This document shows, piece after piece, positions 30,901 through 39,245 of a stretch of DNA of 64,000 nucleotides (position 1 is the stretch's first letter; each line of letters begins with the position of its first letter). This DNA is from HK1 sp965202735 (GTDB lineage Bacteria > Pseudomonadota > Gammaproteobacteria > HK1). The notes below the pieces were generated by a model. The model was not told the origin of the DNA and made no database searches. It saw only the letters and a list, made by a program, of their open reading frames with translations. The stretch is from positions 3,038,001-3,102,000 of the forward strand of contig OZ241844.1 of the NCBI GenBank assembly GCA_965202735.1. The letters run 5' to 3'. A program made the translations under genes and the position numbers.

Positions 30901-33188
30901 GTGTCCAGCCGCAGGACGAAGGTCTCGTCCCCCTCCGCCCGGTGGTCGCCCAGCACCTCCACCCGCACCGTCTTCATCAGCGCATCCTTGCGGGCGGAGG
31001 CGTCGAACACCAGCGTCTCGTCGAGCGCGACGAAGTCCTCGGCCTCCGTCGCCGTGCTCCCGGGGCCCGCGAGCGCCGCCACCCGCACCTTCACATCGTC
31101 GGTCGGCTCCCCGCTCAGCGTCACCACGAACTCGACCTGCCTGCGCCCATCGTCCCCCTCGACGACGGCCGCCTCCTCCACCGCCACCGTCAGCGTGCCC
31201 ATCGGCGTCGCCCCGCGCCCCCTCGAGCGCGGCCCCGCCCCGCCCGCGTTGACCGCACGCACCCGGAAGATGTACTTCCGCCCATTGGTCAGGCCCCCCA
31301 CCGTGTGAGTGGTCGTGTCCGCACCGGAGCCCGCAATCTCCGCCCACGCCCCCCACGCCTGGCCGGGGCCGGCGAGGCGGTGGATGACCTCGTACCTGAC
31401 AATCGCCGCATCGCCCTTGGCCCACGAGAGCGTCACCTCGCCGTCGCCCGGCCGGGCGCGGAACGCCTTCGGAGCCCTGGGCGGACGGGTCTCGGCCTCC
31501 GTCACCGTCACCGCCACCGTCCCCGCCGGAGCCGGGGTGCGCACCGCCGCGCCGTCGAGCGTGACGGCGTGGGAGACCACCGCCTCGCCCACCGCGCGCC
31601 CCGTCACCGTCACCGTCTGCGGCGTGTCCGTGTCTCCGGAGGCAAAGCGCAGGGTGGACGGGCGCACCGTCGCCTTCGCCGGGTCGCTGCTCTCAAGGGT
31701 CACCGTCGCGCTGTAGGCCCCGTTCATCGCCACCGTCCAGGTCGCGGTGCCGCCTTCCTCCACCTCGACCGCGGTCTCGCTGAGGCGAAGCGCCGGCGTG
31801 TCCCGGTTGACCAGCGTCACCGACGCCGCCTCCGACCACGGGCTCGCCCCCGCGGCGTTGTACGACTGCACCTGGAACTCAAGCCCCGTCCCGTCGAGGT
31901 AGCCCGGAAAGGCCACCACCACCCCGCGGGTCGACGCATCGCCCCGCCACACCCCCGTCGCCGGCGTCCAGCCGGCGAACTGCCGCAGCCGGTACCGCCA
32001 CCCCGTTATCGTCGGGTCCGTCTCAGCGCGCCACGCCAGCGTCACCCGGTCCTCCGTCGGCGTCGCGCTCAACCCCGTCGGCCTCGCCGGCACCGACAGC
32101 GCCGGCGGTATCACCCCGCGCGGCGCAAACACCGGGCCGCGCAGCCCGTACCGCGCCGCATCCGCCGCCGTCTCGCACACCACCGCCGGCCAGGGCCACT
32201 TGTCGGGCGCCCCGAACAGGTGCAGCCGGTCCAGCTCGAAGTCCTCCGCCTCCCGGTCCCCGTCCACCTTCGCCGTCACCGCCACCTCCGCCACCCCATT
32301 GCGGAACGCCACCCGCGACGGCAGCTCGAAGTCCGCCAGCGTCGCCGCACGAAGGTCCCCCCGCCCCCCGTCGCGCACCCGCCACCGCGTCGCAATGGTC
32401 CGCGTGAACGAGCGGTCCCGCCGGAACGTGCAGGCGTCCGCCTTCCCGCTCGCCACCCCCGCCTCCAGGCGCATCTTGAACCGGCGCCCCGAGAGCGTGC
32501 GCCCCAGCGTCCCGAGGTCCTCGTACCGCACCCGGATCCCCGCCCCCCGCTCGCCTATCCGTACGTCGCGGCGCCCCGTCCCCTTGACCTCGTACTCCCC
32601 AGGCTTCGGCTTGAGACGAATCGACAGTATCTCGTTCCCCTCCAGCTTCCCGTCCACCGCAATGTCCACATGGTGACAGCGCCGCGCCACGAACCGCACG
32701 TCCGGATTCAGCTCGCTCTGCGTCGAGGGAAAGCGCAGCGCCACGTTGCGCAGCGTCCTGCGCGTCGGCCCCAGGTCCGACGCATCCGCCGCCGACCCCG
32801 TCACTATCTCGAAGTCCACCGACAGCGTCATCTCCTCCACCCGCCGCTTCGAGCGCTCCACCCGCAGCGTCAGCACATCCCCTTCCATCACCTTGTCGTC
32901 AATCCGCTCCAGCACCTCGATGCCCGACGGACAGTCACCGTTGCTCGGCGCCTGGCCATGGCCGTACACGCTGAACGCCCCGGTCAGGCTCAGCTCCGGG
33001 AGCGGCTGCGCCTGCGCCGATGCCCCGCCGAGGGCGGCGCTCAGGGCCACGGCCCCGGCGAGCCGCACCGCACGGCGCCGCAGATGCGCCGGCGCGCGCT
33101 CGGGCGTGGGGCTCTGCGCATGGGGGGAAGAGGACGGTGGGGGAGAGGACGGAGAGGAGAGTGGGGAGAGTGCCGGGATGAGCGCCAT
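27930..33188 (-). CDS. Large modular autotransporter (Fn3, Calx-beta, barrel)
   Basis: 1752 residues. An extended, Ser/Pro-rich N-region precedes a hydrophobic signal ending ASAQA near residue 60. Passenger modules follow: Fn3-like domains at about 363-455 and 569-655, a Calx-beta-like repeat at about 663-790, a cadherin/PKD-like repeat (DATDADGDPIGYAW type) at about 793-885, an unusual insert at about 889-1023, more Ig-like VSPETLEVAEGG repeats, and a C-terminal autotransporter barrel (about 1360-1752) ending in W. Likely an adhesin or surface structure; the ligand is unknown. ATG 33188 has GGAGG 8-12 bases upstream; the frame remains open to 33461 but without signal features. A long antisense frame opposite it is a shadow of codon bias. 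Confidence 0.88.
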   Translation of the reverse strand: MALIPALSPLSSPSSPPPSSSPHAQSPTPERAPAHLRRRAVRLAGAVALSAALGGASAQAQPLPELSLTGAFSVYGHGQAPSNGDCPSGIEVLERIDDKVMEGDVLTLRVERSKRRVEEMTLSVDFEIVTGSAADASDLGPTRRTLRNVALRFPSTQSELNPDVRFVARRCHHVDIAVDGKLEGNEILSIRLKPKPGEYEVKGTGRRDVRIGERGAGIRVRYEDLGTLGRTLSGRRFKMRLEAGVASGKADACTFRRDRSFTRTIATRWRVRDGGRGDLRAATLADFELPSRVAFRNGVAEVAVTAKVDGDREAEDFELDRLHLFGAPDKWPWPAVVCETAADAARYGLRGPVFAPRGVIPPALSVPARPTGLSATPTEDRVTLAWRAETDPTITGWRYRLRQFAGWTPATGVWRGDASTRGVVVAFPGYLDGTGLEFQVQSYNAAGASPWSEAASVTLVNRDTPALRLSETAVEVEEGGTATWTVAMNGAYSATVTLESSDPAKATVRPSTLRFASGDTDTPQTVTVTGRAVGEAVVSHAVTLDGAAVRTPAPAGTVAVTVTEAETRPPRAPKAFRARPGDGEVTLSWAKGDAAIVRYEVIHRLAGPGQAWGAWAEIAGSGADTTTHTVGGLTNGRKYIFRVRAVNAGGAGPRSRGRGATPMGTLTVAVEEAAVVEGDDGRRQVEFVVTLSGEPTDDVKVRVAALAGPGSTATEAEDFVALDETLVFDASARKDALMKTVRVEVLGDHRAEGDETFVLRLDTLETGDARVALAGGGEKLRVTGTITDDDAAPVLADIGDVSVEAGEAVAITATATDADGDPIGYAWTRKAGETPALPEGTGLGAARLAFTPTRAGAYTMTVTASDGHGNTDTETVTVTVAVASAAASHPLGPPGDCAAQMHFGPIGGLVTLSPRSKHVALGDGGSGHTGIEIRYAQTPSKWTHWIPPSWGGNAITRVTVGGVHCDRDLKVEFRKATTAGHCCTTRVHFPRGRYDGWGAALMGHMVIGLDEAGGAYFTPLVYVDTSLPILTLKTTPIVVTEGMPIVLTVYSDRPVSGAIPVSLSLPRRESSRFMTSDIKGSVMHQVFYVKFVENSDGVWTATITIPTIVDAKLEGTEKFMVRLHSTASYVLGEAVTVLGELRDGPAGTGYHGFSGATGMTVGLTVSPETLEVAEGGTGAYTVKLDEWPAGAATVTVTPSSRDTAVATVSPMSLTFTPENYSTTQTVTVRGVPDDDTDDDTATVTHSARMGDTVLTVTSGETVTVTVKDTTGAVHANAVHRAVLPQVAAAMASQSLDAVAGRIEAVTSGEGGRSLALGAWPGAARAEAWGDGAGSAGGWRDERRDAEPTGTRLRELLDGARFALPLGASETGGGGASAAVWGRGGRVSLSGSEDDVSWDGGVWSAHVGADMRVRPGLLAGAAVSWSEGTFDTEADDAGGDRVKSVYETELMAVHPYLAWLYSGGAHVWASAGYGKGEVRVEEESGPTRGVDMTYASAALGGRGVVSEDTRWIAGGVTRVSVRGEGAVSRVKAEGGDGLSALSSDTRRVRVGLEGSHERGLGGEATLTPALEVGLRHDGGDALDGAGVEAGASLTWRDPAAGVTMEVRARTVVAHEESGHEEWGVSARVQMAPGVDGHGLWLTVAPSWGRTATDLEGLFERRAGSGPGWGSGLEAEGHVEAEVGYGFGVRGPGRMAVLSPYGGLALTEGGGRTLRVGARYTVGPTLRLSMEGERREEEARAAEASLMVRGELRW

Positions 33189-33445
33189 GTCGGGAGCCTC
33201 CATCGAAGTCCGTTTCGATTGCCGCCGCCCATACCGCCGGCGCGGCTGCGGTGCGAGAGTCTGAACGACAGATGTCACGAAAGAATCACGGGGCGCCGCG
33301 AGACCGGTCCGGGCCGGCCTCCGGCCATCGAGCCATCCGCACCATGTCCCGCCGGCCGATGCCCCGCATCCGCAATCGGTCCACCCGTCGGCATCGTGAC
33401 GTATACCCGACCCCGGGCCGCGGGTGAAGCGCCTTCGAACCCGGG

Positions 33446-33567
33446 CAGCCATTCCCGCCAAGCGGGAACAGGCCCCTGAATTCCCCTCGGTCCGACGCCC
33501 CGAGGGTTGAAATCGCGCCGGAATCCCACCACGGTACGGCCTCTCCGGGCGCTGGCGGGAATTGCTG
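33446..33567 (+). mobile_element. MITE-like element, single copy
   Basis: A 122-bp copy with ends CAGCCATTCCCGCCA and TGGCGGGAATTGCTG. Flanks are GAACCCGGG (33437-33445) and GAACCCGGT (33568-33576), an 8-of-9 direct repeat. It lies in the non-coding 1 kb (33189-34182) upstream of the autotransporter, which otherwise holds the elements listed next and no gene. Confidence 0.88.
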
Positions 33568-33577
33568 GAACCCGGTG

Positions 33578-34025
33578 TAGTGTCTCATTTTGACTTTCTT
33601 CCTCAGCGCGACATCACTGCCCCGAAGTCAAGCTGAGGCACTCCCTGGCTCGGTGTCGGAGTATTCATGGCCGGGCTCATGGCCGGGTTGACCCTCGCGC
33701 CGCATGAAGTGGAGGCGGCGGGCGGCCCGAAGACACCGGCGTTCTCCCCTCTCCCCTCGGGAGAGGGGCCGGGGGTGAGGGTGCGGCGATGATTCGGTCC
33801 CCCTCACCCCAAACCCCTCTCCCGGGGGGAGAGGGGCTTCCTTCGGGACCAAGGCATTCCGCTTTTCGAACCGTGCGCGCGATGCCCTTGTCCCCAAGGT
33901 CGCCCGGAACCGGAAACCAGGGCTCTGGCCAACCGGACGCACACCCTTCCCGACGACGGTGGCGCCTCGGTTCGGCTTTCTCCCTCAACGCGACACAACG
34001 GTCCCGGAGTCAAGCTGAGACACTA
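33578..34025. other. Non-coding element with inverted ends and 51-bp repeats
   Basis: The segment starts TAGTGTCTCA and ends with its exact inverse TGAGACACTA. Just inside, 33592-33642 and 33974-34024 are 51-bp direct repeats (about 80% alike; both contain CTTTCT, CGCGACA and GTCAAGCTGAG). Between them are the REP-like hairpins. It codes for nothing recognisable; it could be a relic or non-autonomous insertion element. Confidence 0.5.
33729..33797. repeat. REP-like hairpin repeat, copy 2
   Basis: A 69-bp repeat of 10302-10370 with the same CCCCTCTCCC...GGGAGAGGGG stem. It is followed at 33811-33843 by a second hairpin in the opposite orientation (ACCCCTCTCCCGGGGGGAGA), so together they form a paired, BIME-like unit. 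Confidence 0.8.
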
Positions 34026-34037
34026 CCGTCGGAGACG

Positions 34038-34160
34038 CGGCGATTCCCGCCAACGCCCGGAAGAGGCCGTACCGTGGTGGAATTGTGGTGCGGTTTCGAC
34101 CTTCAGGGTGTCGGGTCGGGGGAATTTCAGGGGTCTGTTCCCGCCTGGCGGGAATCGCTG
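34038..34160 (-). mobile_element. MITE-like element, reverse copy
   Basis: 123 bp with ends CGGCGATTCCCGCCA and TGGCGGGAATCGCTG. No clear flanking direct repeat is seen for this copy. It ends 22 bases before the stop of the luciferase-like gene and may influence its 3' end. Confidence 0.82.
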
Positions 34161-34182
34161 CCACGGATGCCGGCTGGCGGAG

Positions 34183-35262
34183 CTATGTCCGGCCGCTGAC
34201 CGCCGAGGCGGCACCGGCGTCGCCGCGCGCCTCGAACCGCGGCATCACCCGTTCGACGAAGAGCTCCAGCGAGCGCCGGGTCCGCGCCGGATCCAGACCG
34301 TAGTCGCCGCCGTAGCAGAACTCGTCGATACCGAGCGCCGCGTAGGCTTCGAGCTGCTCGGCCACCTCGTCCGGCGAGCCGAGCACCATCGCTTCGCGCA
34401 CCGCCTCGGTGGAGTGGCCGCCGCTCGCACCGATCTCCTGCTCGAGGATCTGCGGGAACCCGTTGATGACGTTCCCGTCGGTGGAGAACAGCCCTTCGAA
34501 GCGCTTTCCGTGGATCACGTTGGCGGCCACCATCGCGTCGATGTCGCTCCTGCGCTCGGCCACCCCGGACATGCGCAGCACCATCCAGCGCGGGCGCTTC
34601 GCGCCGGGGCTGGCTTCAAGGGCTGCCGCAAGCTTGCCGGCAAGATTGGCGACCTCCCCGATCGGCTTGCCGAGCGGTGTCGACATGATGTTCATGCCGT
34701 TCCCGATCGCGAAGTCGAAGCTTGCAGGGTCGCGCGCCGCGAGCCACAGCGGCGGGTGCGGCTTCTGCAGCGGCTTCGGGGCGGCGGTCACCGAGGGAAA
34801 GCTCCAGTGCCTGCCCCGGTGCTCGACGTCTCCCGCCCACAGCTTCTTCAGCAGCGGCACCATCTCGAACACGTGGGAGCGGCCTTCCTCCGGCGTGATG
34901 CCGCCGGCCATGCGCGCGAACTCGAAGTTGAAGGCGCCGCGCGAGATGCCGAGCTCCAGGCGCCCGTCGGAGTAGATGTCGACCAGTCCCGCTTCGCCCG
35001 CGAGCCGCAGGGGGTGCCAGTAGGGCGCCACCGCGACCCCCACGCCAAGGCGGATCCGCGTGGTCCGTGCCGCCCAGTCGGTGAGGATCGTGAGCGGGTT
35101 CGGGGCGTGCCAGAACTCGAGCCCGTGGTGCTCCGCCGCCCACGCGGTCACCATGCCACCCTCCTCGGCGATGCGCAGGAGGTCGAGCGAGTCTCTCCAC
35201 ACGTCGCGTACGTCCACCGACGCATCGTTGCGCAGCATGTTGATGGCGATCGAGAACTTCAT
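34183..35262 (-). CDS. LLM-class flavin-dependent oxidoreductase
   Basis: 359 residues, a bacterial luciferase-like TIM barrel. Features include MKFSIAINML at the start, the AEHHGLEFWHAPNPLTIL block (FMN/active site region), RIRLGVGVAVAPYWHPLR, and SDGRLELGISRGAFNFEF. Such enzymes use reduced flavin to oxygenate or reduce small substrates; the substrate is unknown. ATG 35262 follows GGGGAGCG. It is the last gene of the - strand run from livF, 76 bases after aroB. Confidence 0.9.
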   Translation of the reverse strand: MKFSIAINMLRNDASVDVRDVWRDSLDLLRIAEEGGMVTAWAAEHHGLEFWHAPNPLTILTDWAARTTRIRLGVGVAVAPYWHPLRLAGEAGLVDIYSDGRLELGISRGAFNFEFARMAGGITPEEGRSHVFEMVPLLKKLWAGDVEHRGRHWSFPSVTAAPKPLQKPHPPLWLAARDPASFDFAIGNGMNIMSTPLGKPIGEVANLAGKLAAALEASPGAKRPRWMVLRMSGVAERRSDIDAMVAANVIHGKRFEGLFSTDGNVINGFPQILEQEIGASGGHSTEAVREAMVLGSPDEVAEQLEAYAALGIDEFCYGGDYGLDPARTRRSLELFVERVMPRFEARGDAGAASAVSGRT

Positions 35263-35338
35263 GGTGCGCTCCCCAGCGTCCTGACAGAGGATGGTCCGTA
35301 TCCGGGTCCGGTGCAACGGCGGGTCGGCGCGCCGGCGG

Positions 35339-36457
35339 TCAACTCCTCCGGCACTCGCCGTCGAGAACGTCGAGCACCGCCTCCCGCGCCACCGTCCCGT
35401 CCACGAAAGGCATCCCGATCCCGCGCAGCAGCACGAAGTGCACGCGGCCGGCCACGGTCTTCTTGTCGTGGGCCATGTGGCCGAGAATCGCGCGCGGACT
35501 CCAGTCGCGGTTCGACGCCAGCGCCGCAATCCGGTCGGGGAGACCGGCGCCGCGCAGATGCCGGCGCACGCGGTCGACGACGGAGGCATCGCAGTGGCCG
35601 ATCTTCGCCGAGAGCGCCGCGGCGGCCGCGAGTCCGGCCGCGACCGCCTCGCCGTGCGGGATCGCGCCGTGCCCGGCCTCGGTCTCGACGGCGTGCGCGA
35701 ACGTATGGCCGAGGTTCACGAGCGCCCGGTCACCCCGGTCGCGTTCGTCGGAGGTCACGACCCGCGCCTTCGTCTCGCACCCCAGCCGCACCGCCTCGAT
35801 GAGCGGGCCGGGGTCGAGCGTGAGCAGGGCGGACGCGTTTCGCTCGAGCCAGCCGAACTCCGCCTCGCCGCGGATGAGGCCGCACTTCACCACCTCGCCG
35901 TAGCCGGACCGGAGCTCGCGGCGCGGCAGGCTCGCGAGCACGCTCACGTCGTCGAGCACGAGCCTCGGCTGATGGAAGGTCCCGACGAGGTTCTTGCCGT
36001 GGCGGGTGTTCACCGCGTTCTTGCCGCCGACCGCGCTGTCGACCTGGGACATCAGGGTGGTCGGGACCTGAACGAGGTCGATGCCGCGCATGAACAGCGC
36101 CGCGGCGAAGCCCGCAACGTCGCCGACGACCCCGCCGCCGAACGCGACGAGCACCGTGGACCGGTCGACCCCGAGATCGAAGAGGCGGTCCAGCAACGCC
36201 TCCAGCTCCCGAAAGGACTTCGCGTCCTCCCCGGCCGGGACGGCCACCGTGTCCCATCGGACCCCGAGGCGGTCGAGCGCCGTCGCGAGGCGCGGGAGGT
36301 GCGCGGCGCGCACCACGGCGTCGGTGACCACCACGGTGCGGCGCCCGTCGATGACGGGAGCGAGCACATCGTCGGCCCTCTCCAGCAGCCGCTCGCCGAT
36401 GACGATGTCGTATCCGCGCTCCGCCAGGTCCACGCGGACGGTCCGCCGTTCGTTCAC
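35339..36457 (-). CDS. aroB: 3-dehydroquinate synthase
   Basis: 372 residues; converts DAHP to 3-dehydroquinate in the shikimate pathway, using NAD+ and a divalent metal. NAD-binding FGGGVVGDVAGF, the active site KNAVNTRHGKNLVGTFHQPRLVL, and metal-ligand regions KCGLIRGEAEF and NLGHTFAHAVE are present. A GTG at 36457 gives the usual N-terminus (NERRTVRVDLAERGYDIVIGE); ATG 36520 is an in-frame alternative. The start lies within a 71-bp tandem repeat, so three near-identical GTG-led segments line up upstream of the gene. Confidence 0.95.
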   Translation of the reverse strand: MNERRTVRVDLAERGYDIVIGERLLERADDVLAPVIDGRRTVVVTDAVVRAAHLPRLATALDRLGVRWDTVAVPAGEDAKSFRELEALLDRLFDLGVDRSTVLVAFGGGVVGDVAGFAAALFMRGIDLVQVPTTLMSQVDSAVGGKNAVNTRHGKNLVGTFHQPRLVLDDVSVLASLPRRELRSGYGEVVKCGLIRGEAEFGWLERNASALLTLDPGPLIEAVRLGCETKARVVTSDERDRGDRALVNLGHTFAHAVETEAGHGAIPHGEAVAAGLAAAAALSAKIGHCDASVVDRVRRHLRGAGLPDRIAALASNRDWSPRAILGHMAHDKKTVAGRVHFVLLRGIGMPFVDGTVAREAVLDVLDGECRRS

Positions 36458-36605
36458 GGCGCCGCACCGCCCGGCGTCCACGCCGCCCGGGTGTCGGGGT
36501 CCATGCGGATGGTCCGCCATTCGTTCACGGCGCCGTACCGCCCGGCGTCCACGCCGCCCGGGTGTCGGGGTCCATGCGGACGGTCCGCCATTCGTTCACG
36601 GCGCC
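36434..36605. repeat. 71-bp tandem repeat over the aroB start
   Basis: Two full units and a partial third begin at 36434, 36505 and 36576 (GCGGACGGTCCGCC and variants), at exactly 71-bp spacing. The unit includes the aroB start codon context and its first codons. Only the copy nearest the gene (36434-36504) is used by aroB. Confidence 0.92.
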
Positions 36606-36625
36606 TCCATGCTCCGGGGCTTCCT

Positions 36626-37291
36626 TCATCCGGCTTCAGCCGTATTGCCGACCCGCGCGAGGGCGGCATTCGCACCGGTCCCCGCCGCGGAGTCGCAGCG
36701 CGCCCGCAGCTCGGTCTCGGTCGTCCCGTCGAGCCGGTAGACGACCTCCTGATCCTCGCCGAGCGCGATGATGTCCCCGCCGGCGATCCCCCGCGCGGCG
36801 GCGCGGATGAACTTGTTGACCACGCCATGGCTCACGGCCAGGGTGTCGCGGCCGGCCGCCTCGCGCGCGGCGAGAAACCCGCGCGCGCGGGCCAGCACGT
36901 CGGCGCCGCTCTCGCCGCCCGGGGGATGGAACCGGATCGGGTCTTCGAGGCGAAGGCGGGCGAGCCCGGGGTGATCGGCCGCCACCGCGTCCCAGCCCGG
37001 ACAGCCGGCGAGCACGCCGACGTCGAAGTCGCTGATGCGCTCGTCGACACGCACCTCCCCGGCGGCGCGGCCCAGCTCCCCCGCGATGATCGCCGCGGTC
37101 TCGAAGGCGCGCGCGAGCGGGCTCGCGACGATGTCGATGCCCGGGTCCGGGAGCGCCGTCCGCAGCATGCGGCCGAGCGCGACCGCCTGCTCCCGGCCGA
37201 GCGCGGTCAGCGGCGACTCGCTGCGGCCCTGGATGCGTCCAGTCCGGTTCCACTCGCTCTGCCCGTGGCGGACGAGGTAGAGAAGGCTCAC
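36626..37291 (-). CDS. Histidine phosphatase family protein
   Basis: 221 residues, phosphoglycerate-mutase-like. The catalytic LVRHGQSEWN is at residues 6-15; RIQGRSESPLTALG, SPLARAFETA and the second His in AVSHGVVNKF complete the fold. Members include phosphoglycerate mutases and broad phosphatases such as those acting on cobalamin precursors; no context decides. It follows the liv-panE genes and precedes aroB. Confidence 0.9.
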   Translation of the reverse strand: MSLLYLVRHGQSEWNRTGRIQGRSESPLTALGREQAVALGRMLRTALPDPGIDIVASPLARAFETAAIIAGELGRAAGEVRVDERISDFDVGVLAGCPGWDAVAADHPGLARLRLEDPIRFHPPGGESGADVLARARGFLAAREAAGRDTLAVSHGVVNKFIRAAARGIAGGDIIALGEDQEVVYRLDGTTETELRARCDSAAGTGANAALARVGNTAEAG

Positions 37292-37327
37292 GTGACATCC
37301 CTGCCCGGGCCGCCGGCGAGAATGACT

Positions 37328-37398
37328 CCGTGGCCGAGCACCGTGACCTTCGTGCAGGTGTCCATCACGACCCGGTGGATGTGCCCGACGATGACCAC
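37328..37398 (-). pseudogene. 71-bp displaced copy of part of livG
   Basis: This intergenic segment matches 38563-38633 inside livG at all but four of 71 positions, in the same orientation. It would encode VVIVGHIHRVVMDTCTKVTV, the LivG block after the H-loop. It is bounded by unrelated sequence and has no gene of its own. It lies between the phosphatase gene start and the panE end. Confidence 0.85.
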
Positions 37399-37471
37399 AT
37401 GGCCCCGTGTCGAGCGCACCATCGTGCGGGAACGGGCTCCCTTCCGGGTGCGGTCGGCATCCCTGTTCCGG

Positions 37472-38443
37472 TCATTGCCCCTGGGGAAAGTGCTTCTCCA
37501 GCCCCTTGACCGCACCGACCAGGGTGCGGTTGACCGGTGTCGCGATGCCGTGCTTTTCGCCCAGACGGACGATCGACCCGTTGATCCAGTCGACCTCGGT
37601 GCGGCGCCGATTGAGGATGTCGACGCAGGCGCTCGACCTGGAGTGTCCGGTCCCGCCGCCCGAGGGGTCGGCGAGCTTCAGCAGCACCGAGCGCGCCTCC
37701 TCGGCGTCGAGCTCGACACCTTCCGCGGCGCCGACCGCGGCCGCCTCGTCCACCGCCGCCAGCACCACCGCGCGCAGCTCCGGCACCGACATGATCTCGG
37801 CCTGGGTGAGGTTCGTGATCGCCGAGGTGGGGCTCAGGCCCACGTTGCCGAGGAGCTTCTTCCACATGTCGCGGCGGATGTCGGCGCTCGCGCGGGTCGG
37901 CAGGCCGGCCGCGGTGAACCCCCTCGCGATGCGCTCCGCGCGGGCGGACACCCCGCCCGCCATCTCGCCGATGTACGTCGGCAGGTCGCCGAAGTTGTGC
38001 ACCACCCCCGGCTCGATGCGCGTCGCGCCCTGTGCGGTCAGCCCGGCGAGCACGCGCTCGGGGCCGACGATGCCGCCGATGACCTCCTCGTTGCCGAGCC
38101 CGTTCTGGAAGCTGATGGCGACGGTGTCCGGGCCGAACACGCGGCGGATGCTCTCGACGGCCACGGCGGTGTCCATCGCCTTGGTCTGCACCAGCACGAT
38201 GTCGGCACGGGGCAGCTCGCCGGTGCAGTCCGTCGCGCGCACGCGCACGGTACGCTCGCCTCCATGGCCCTGAATCTTCAGGCCGTGCGCGTTGACCGCG
38301 CCGATGTGGTCGGCCCGGACGTCGACGAGCGTCACCGCCAGCCCGCCCCGCGCGAGGGTGGCGCCGAACAGCGACCCCATCGCTCCGGCGCCGAGGACGA
38401 CGATGGGCCCGACGGGATTCACGAACGGACGCTCGGGCCGCAT
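37472..38443 (-). CDS. panE: 2-dehydropantoate 2-reductase
   Basis: 323 residues of the ketopantoate reductase family. The NADPH-binding motif GAGAMGSLFG lies near residues 18-27, the conserved QNGLGNEE and KKLLGNVGLSPTSAIT carry the catalytic Lys region, and the C-terminal domain has the EVDWINGSIVRLGEKHGIATPVN block. It makes pantoate for CoA synthesis, although paralogues act on other 2-keto acids. Its start is 5 bases from the livG stop, so it is probably co-transcribed with the liv genes. Confidence 0.87.
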   Translation of the reverse strand: MRPERPFVNPVGPIVVLGAGAMGSLFGATLARGGLAVTLVDVRADHIGAVNAHGLKIQGHGGERTVRVRATDCTGELPRADIVLVQTKAMDTAVAVESIRRVFGPDTVAISFQNGLGNEEVIGGIVGPERVLAGLTAQGATRIEPGVVHNFGDLPTYIGEMAGGVSARAERIARGFTAAGLPTRASADIRRDMWKKLLGNVGLSPTSAITNLTQAEIMSVPELRAVVLAAVDEAAAVGAAEGVELDAEEARSVLLKLADPSGGGTGHSRSSACVDILNRRRTEVDWINGSIVRLGEKHGIATPVNRTLVGAVKGLEKHFPQGQ

Positions 38444-38447
38444 CGGT

Positions 38448-39245
38448 TCAGCCCTGGAGCGCCCGCCGGACCTCGTCGTCCTCCATCTCCCGGCCGAGGT
38501 ACGCCTCGATCACCGCGTGGTCGTTCTTGACCTCGTCCGGGCTCCCCTCCGCGATCTTCTGTCCGTGGTCGAGCACCGTGACCTTCGTGCAGGTGTCCAT
38601 CACCACCCGGAGGATGTGCTCGACGATGACCACCGTGAGGCCGTAGCGCTCCTTCAGCCCGGTGATGATCCGGAGCAGGTTGTCCACGTTGACCGGCGAG
38701 AGCCCGGCCGCCGGCTCGTCGAGCAGCAGCAGGCGCGGACGCATCGCCATCGCCCGTCCGAGCGCGAGCAGCCGGCGCTGCCCGACCGAGAGCTCCGAGG
38801 CCAGCATGTCGGCGAAGTCGGCGAGGCCGATGAACGCGAGCAGCTCCATCATCTCCGCGCGCACGCGCTGCTCCTCGTCGCGCACTCCGCCGGTGCCGAG
38901 AATCGACGCGGCCACGCCGTAGCGCACGTGGACATGGTGCCCGACCAGGAGGTTCTCGAGCACCGTCATCTCGGAGAAGACCCGCAGCAACTGGAACGTC
39001 CGGGCCACACCGAGGGCCGCGATCCGGTGCGGCTCGAACCCGGTGGTCTCCCGCCCGTCGATCCAGATCCGGCTGCCCTCGTCGGGCCGGTAGATGCCGG
39101 AGACGAGGTTGAAGAAGGTGCTCTTGCCGGAGCCGTTCGGACCGATGAGCCCGCGCACCTCGCCTGTCTCGAGCCCGAAGTCGATCCCGTCGACGGCCTT
39201 GAGGCCGCCGAAGTGCTTCGACAGGTTCTCCGTCCTAAGCAGCAT
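38448..39245 (-). CDS. livG: Branched-chain amino-acid ABC ATPase LivG
   Basis: 265 residues. Walker A GPNGSGKST (about 35-43), LivG-type VARTFQLLRVF Q-loop, signature LSVGQRRLLAL, Walker B LLLDEPAAGLSP and H-loop EHILRVV. It energises import through LivHM. The start overlaps the livM end by 11 bases. A displaced copy of part of it is at 37328-37398. Confidence 0.95.
   Translation of the reverse strand: MLLRTENLSKHFGGLKAVDGIDFGLETGEVRGLIGPNGSGKSTFFNLVSGIYRPDEGSRIWIDGRETTGFEPHRIAALGVARTFQLLRVFSEMTVLENLLVGHHVHVRYGVAASILGTGGVRDEEQRVRAEMMELLAFIGLADFADMLASELSVGQRRLLALGRAMAMRPRLLLLDEPAAGLSPVNVDNLLRIITGLKERYGLTVVIVEHILRVVMDTCTKVTVLDHGQKIAEGSPDEVKNDHAVIEAYLGREMEDDEVRRALQG

Noticed and set aside
30225..33479. 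A 1084-codon frame antisense to the giant autotransporter
   Set aside because: It consists of Arg/His/Pro-rich low-complexity sequence produced by the third-position bias of the real gene.
37288..37515. A 75-codon gene between the phosphatase and panE
   Set aside because: Its recognisable part is the displaced livG fragment; the rest has no homology or ribosome site.
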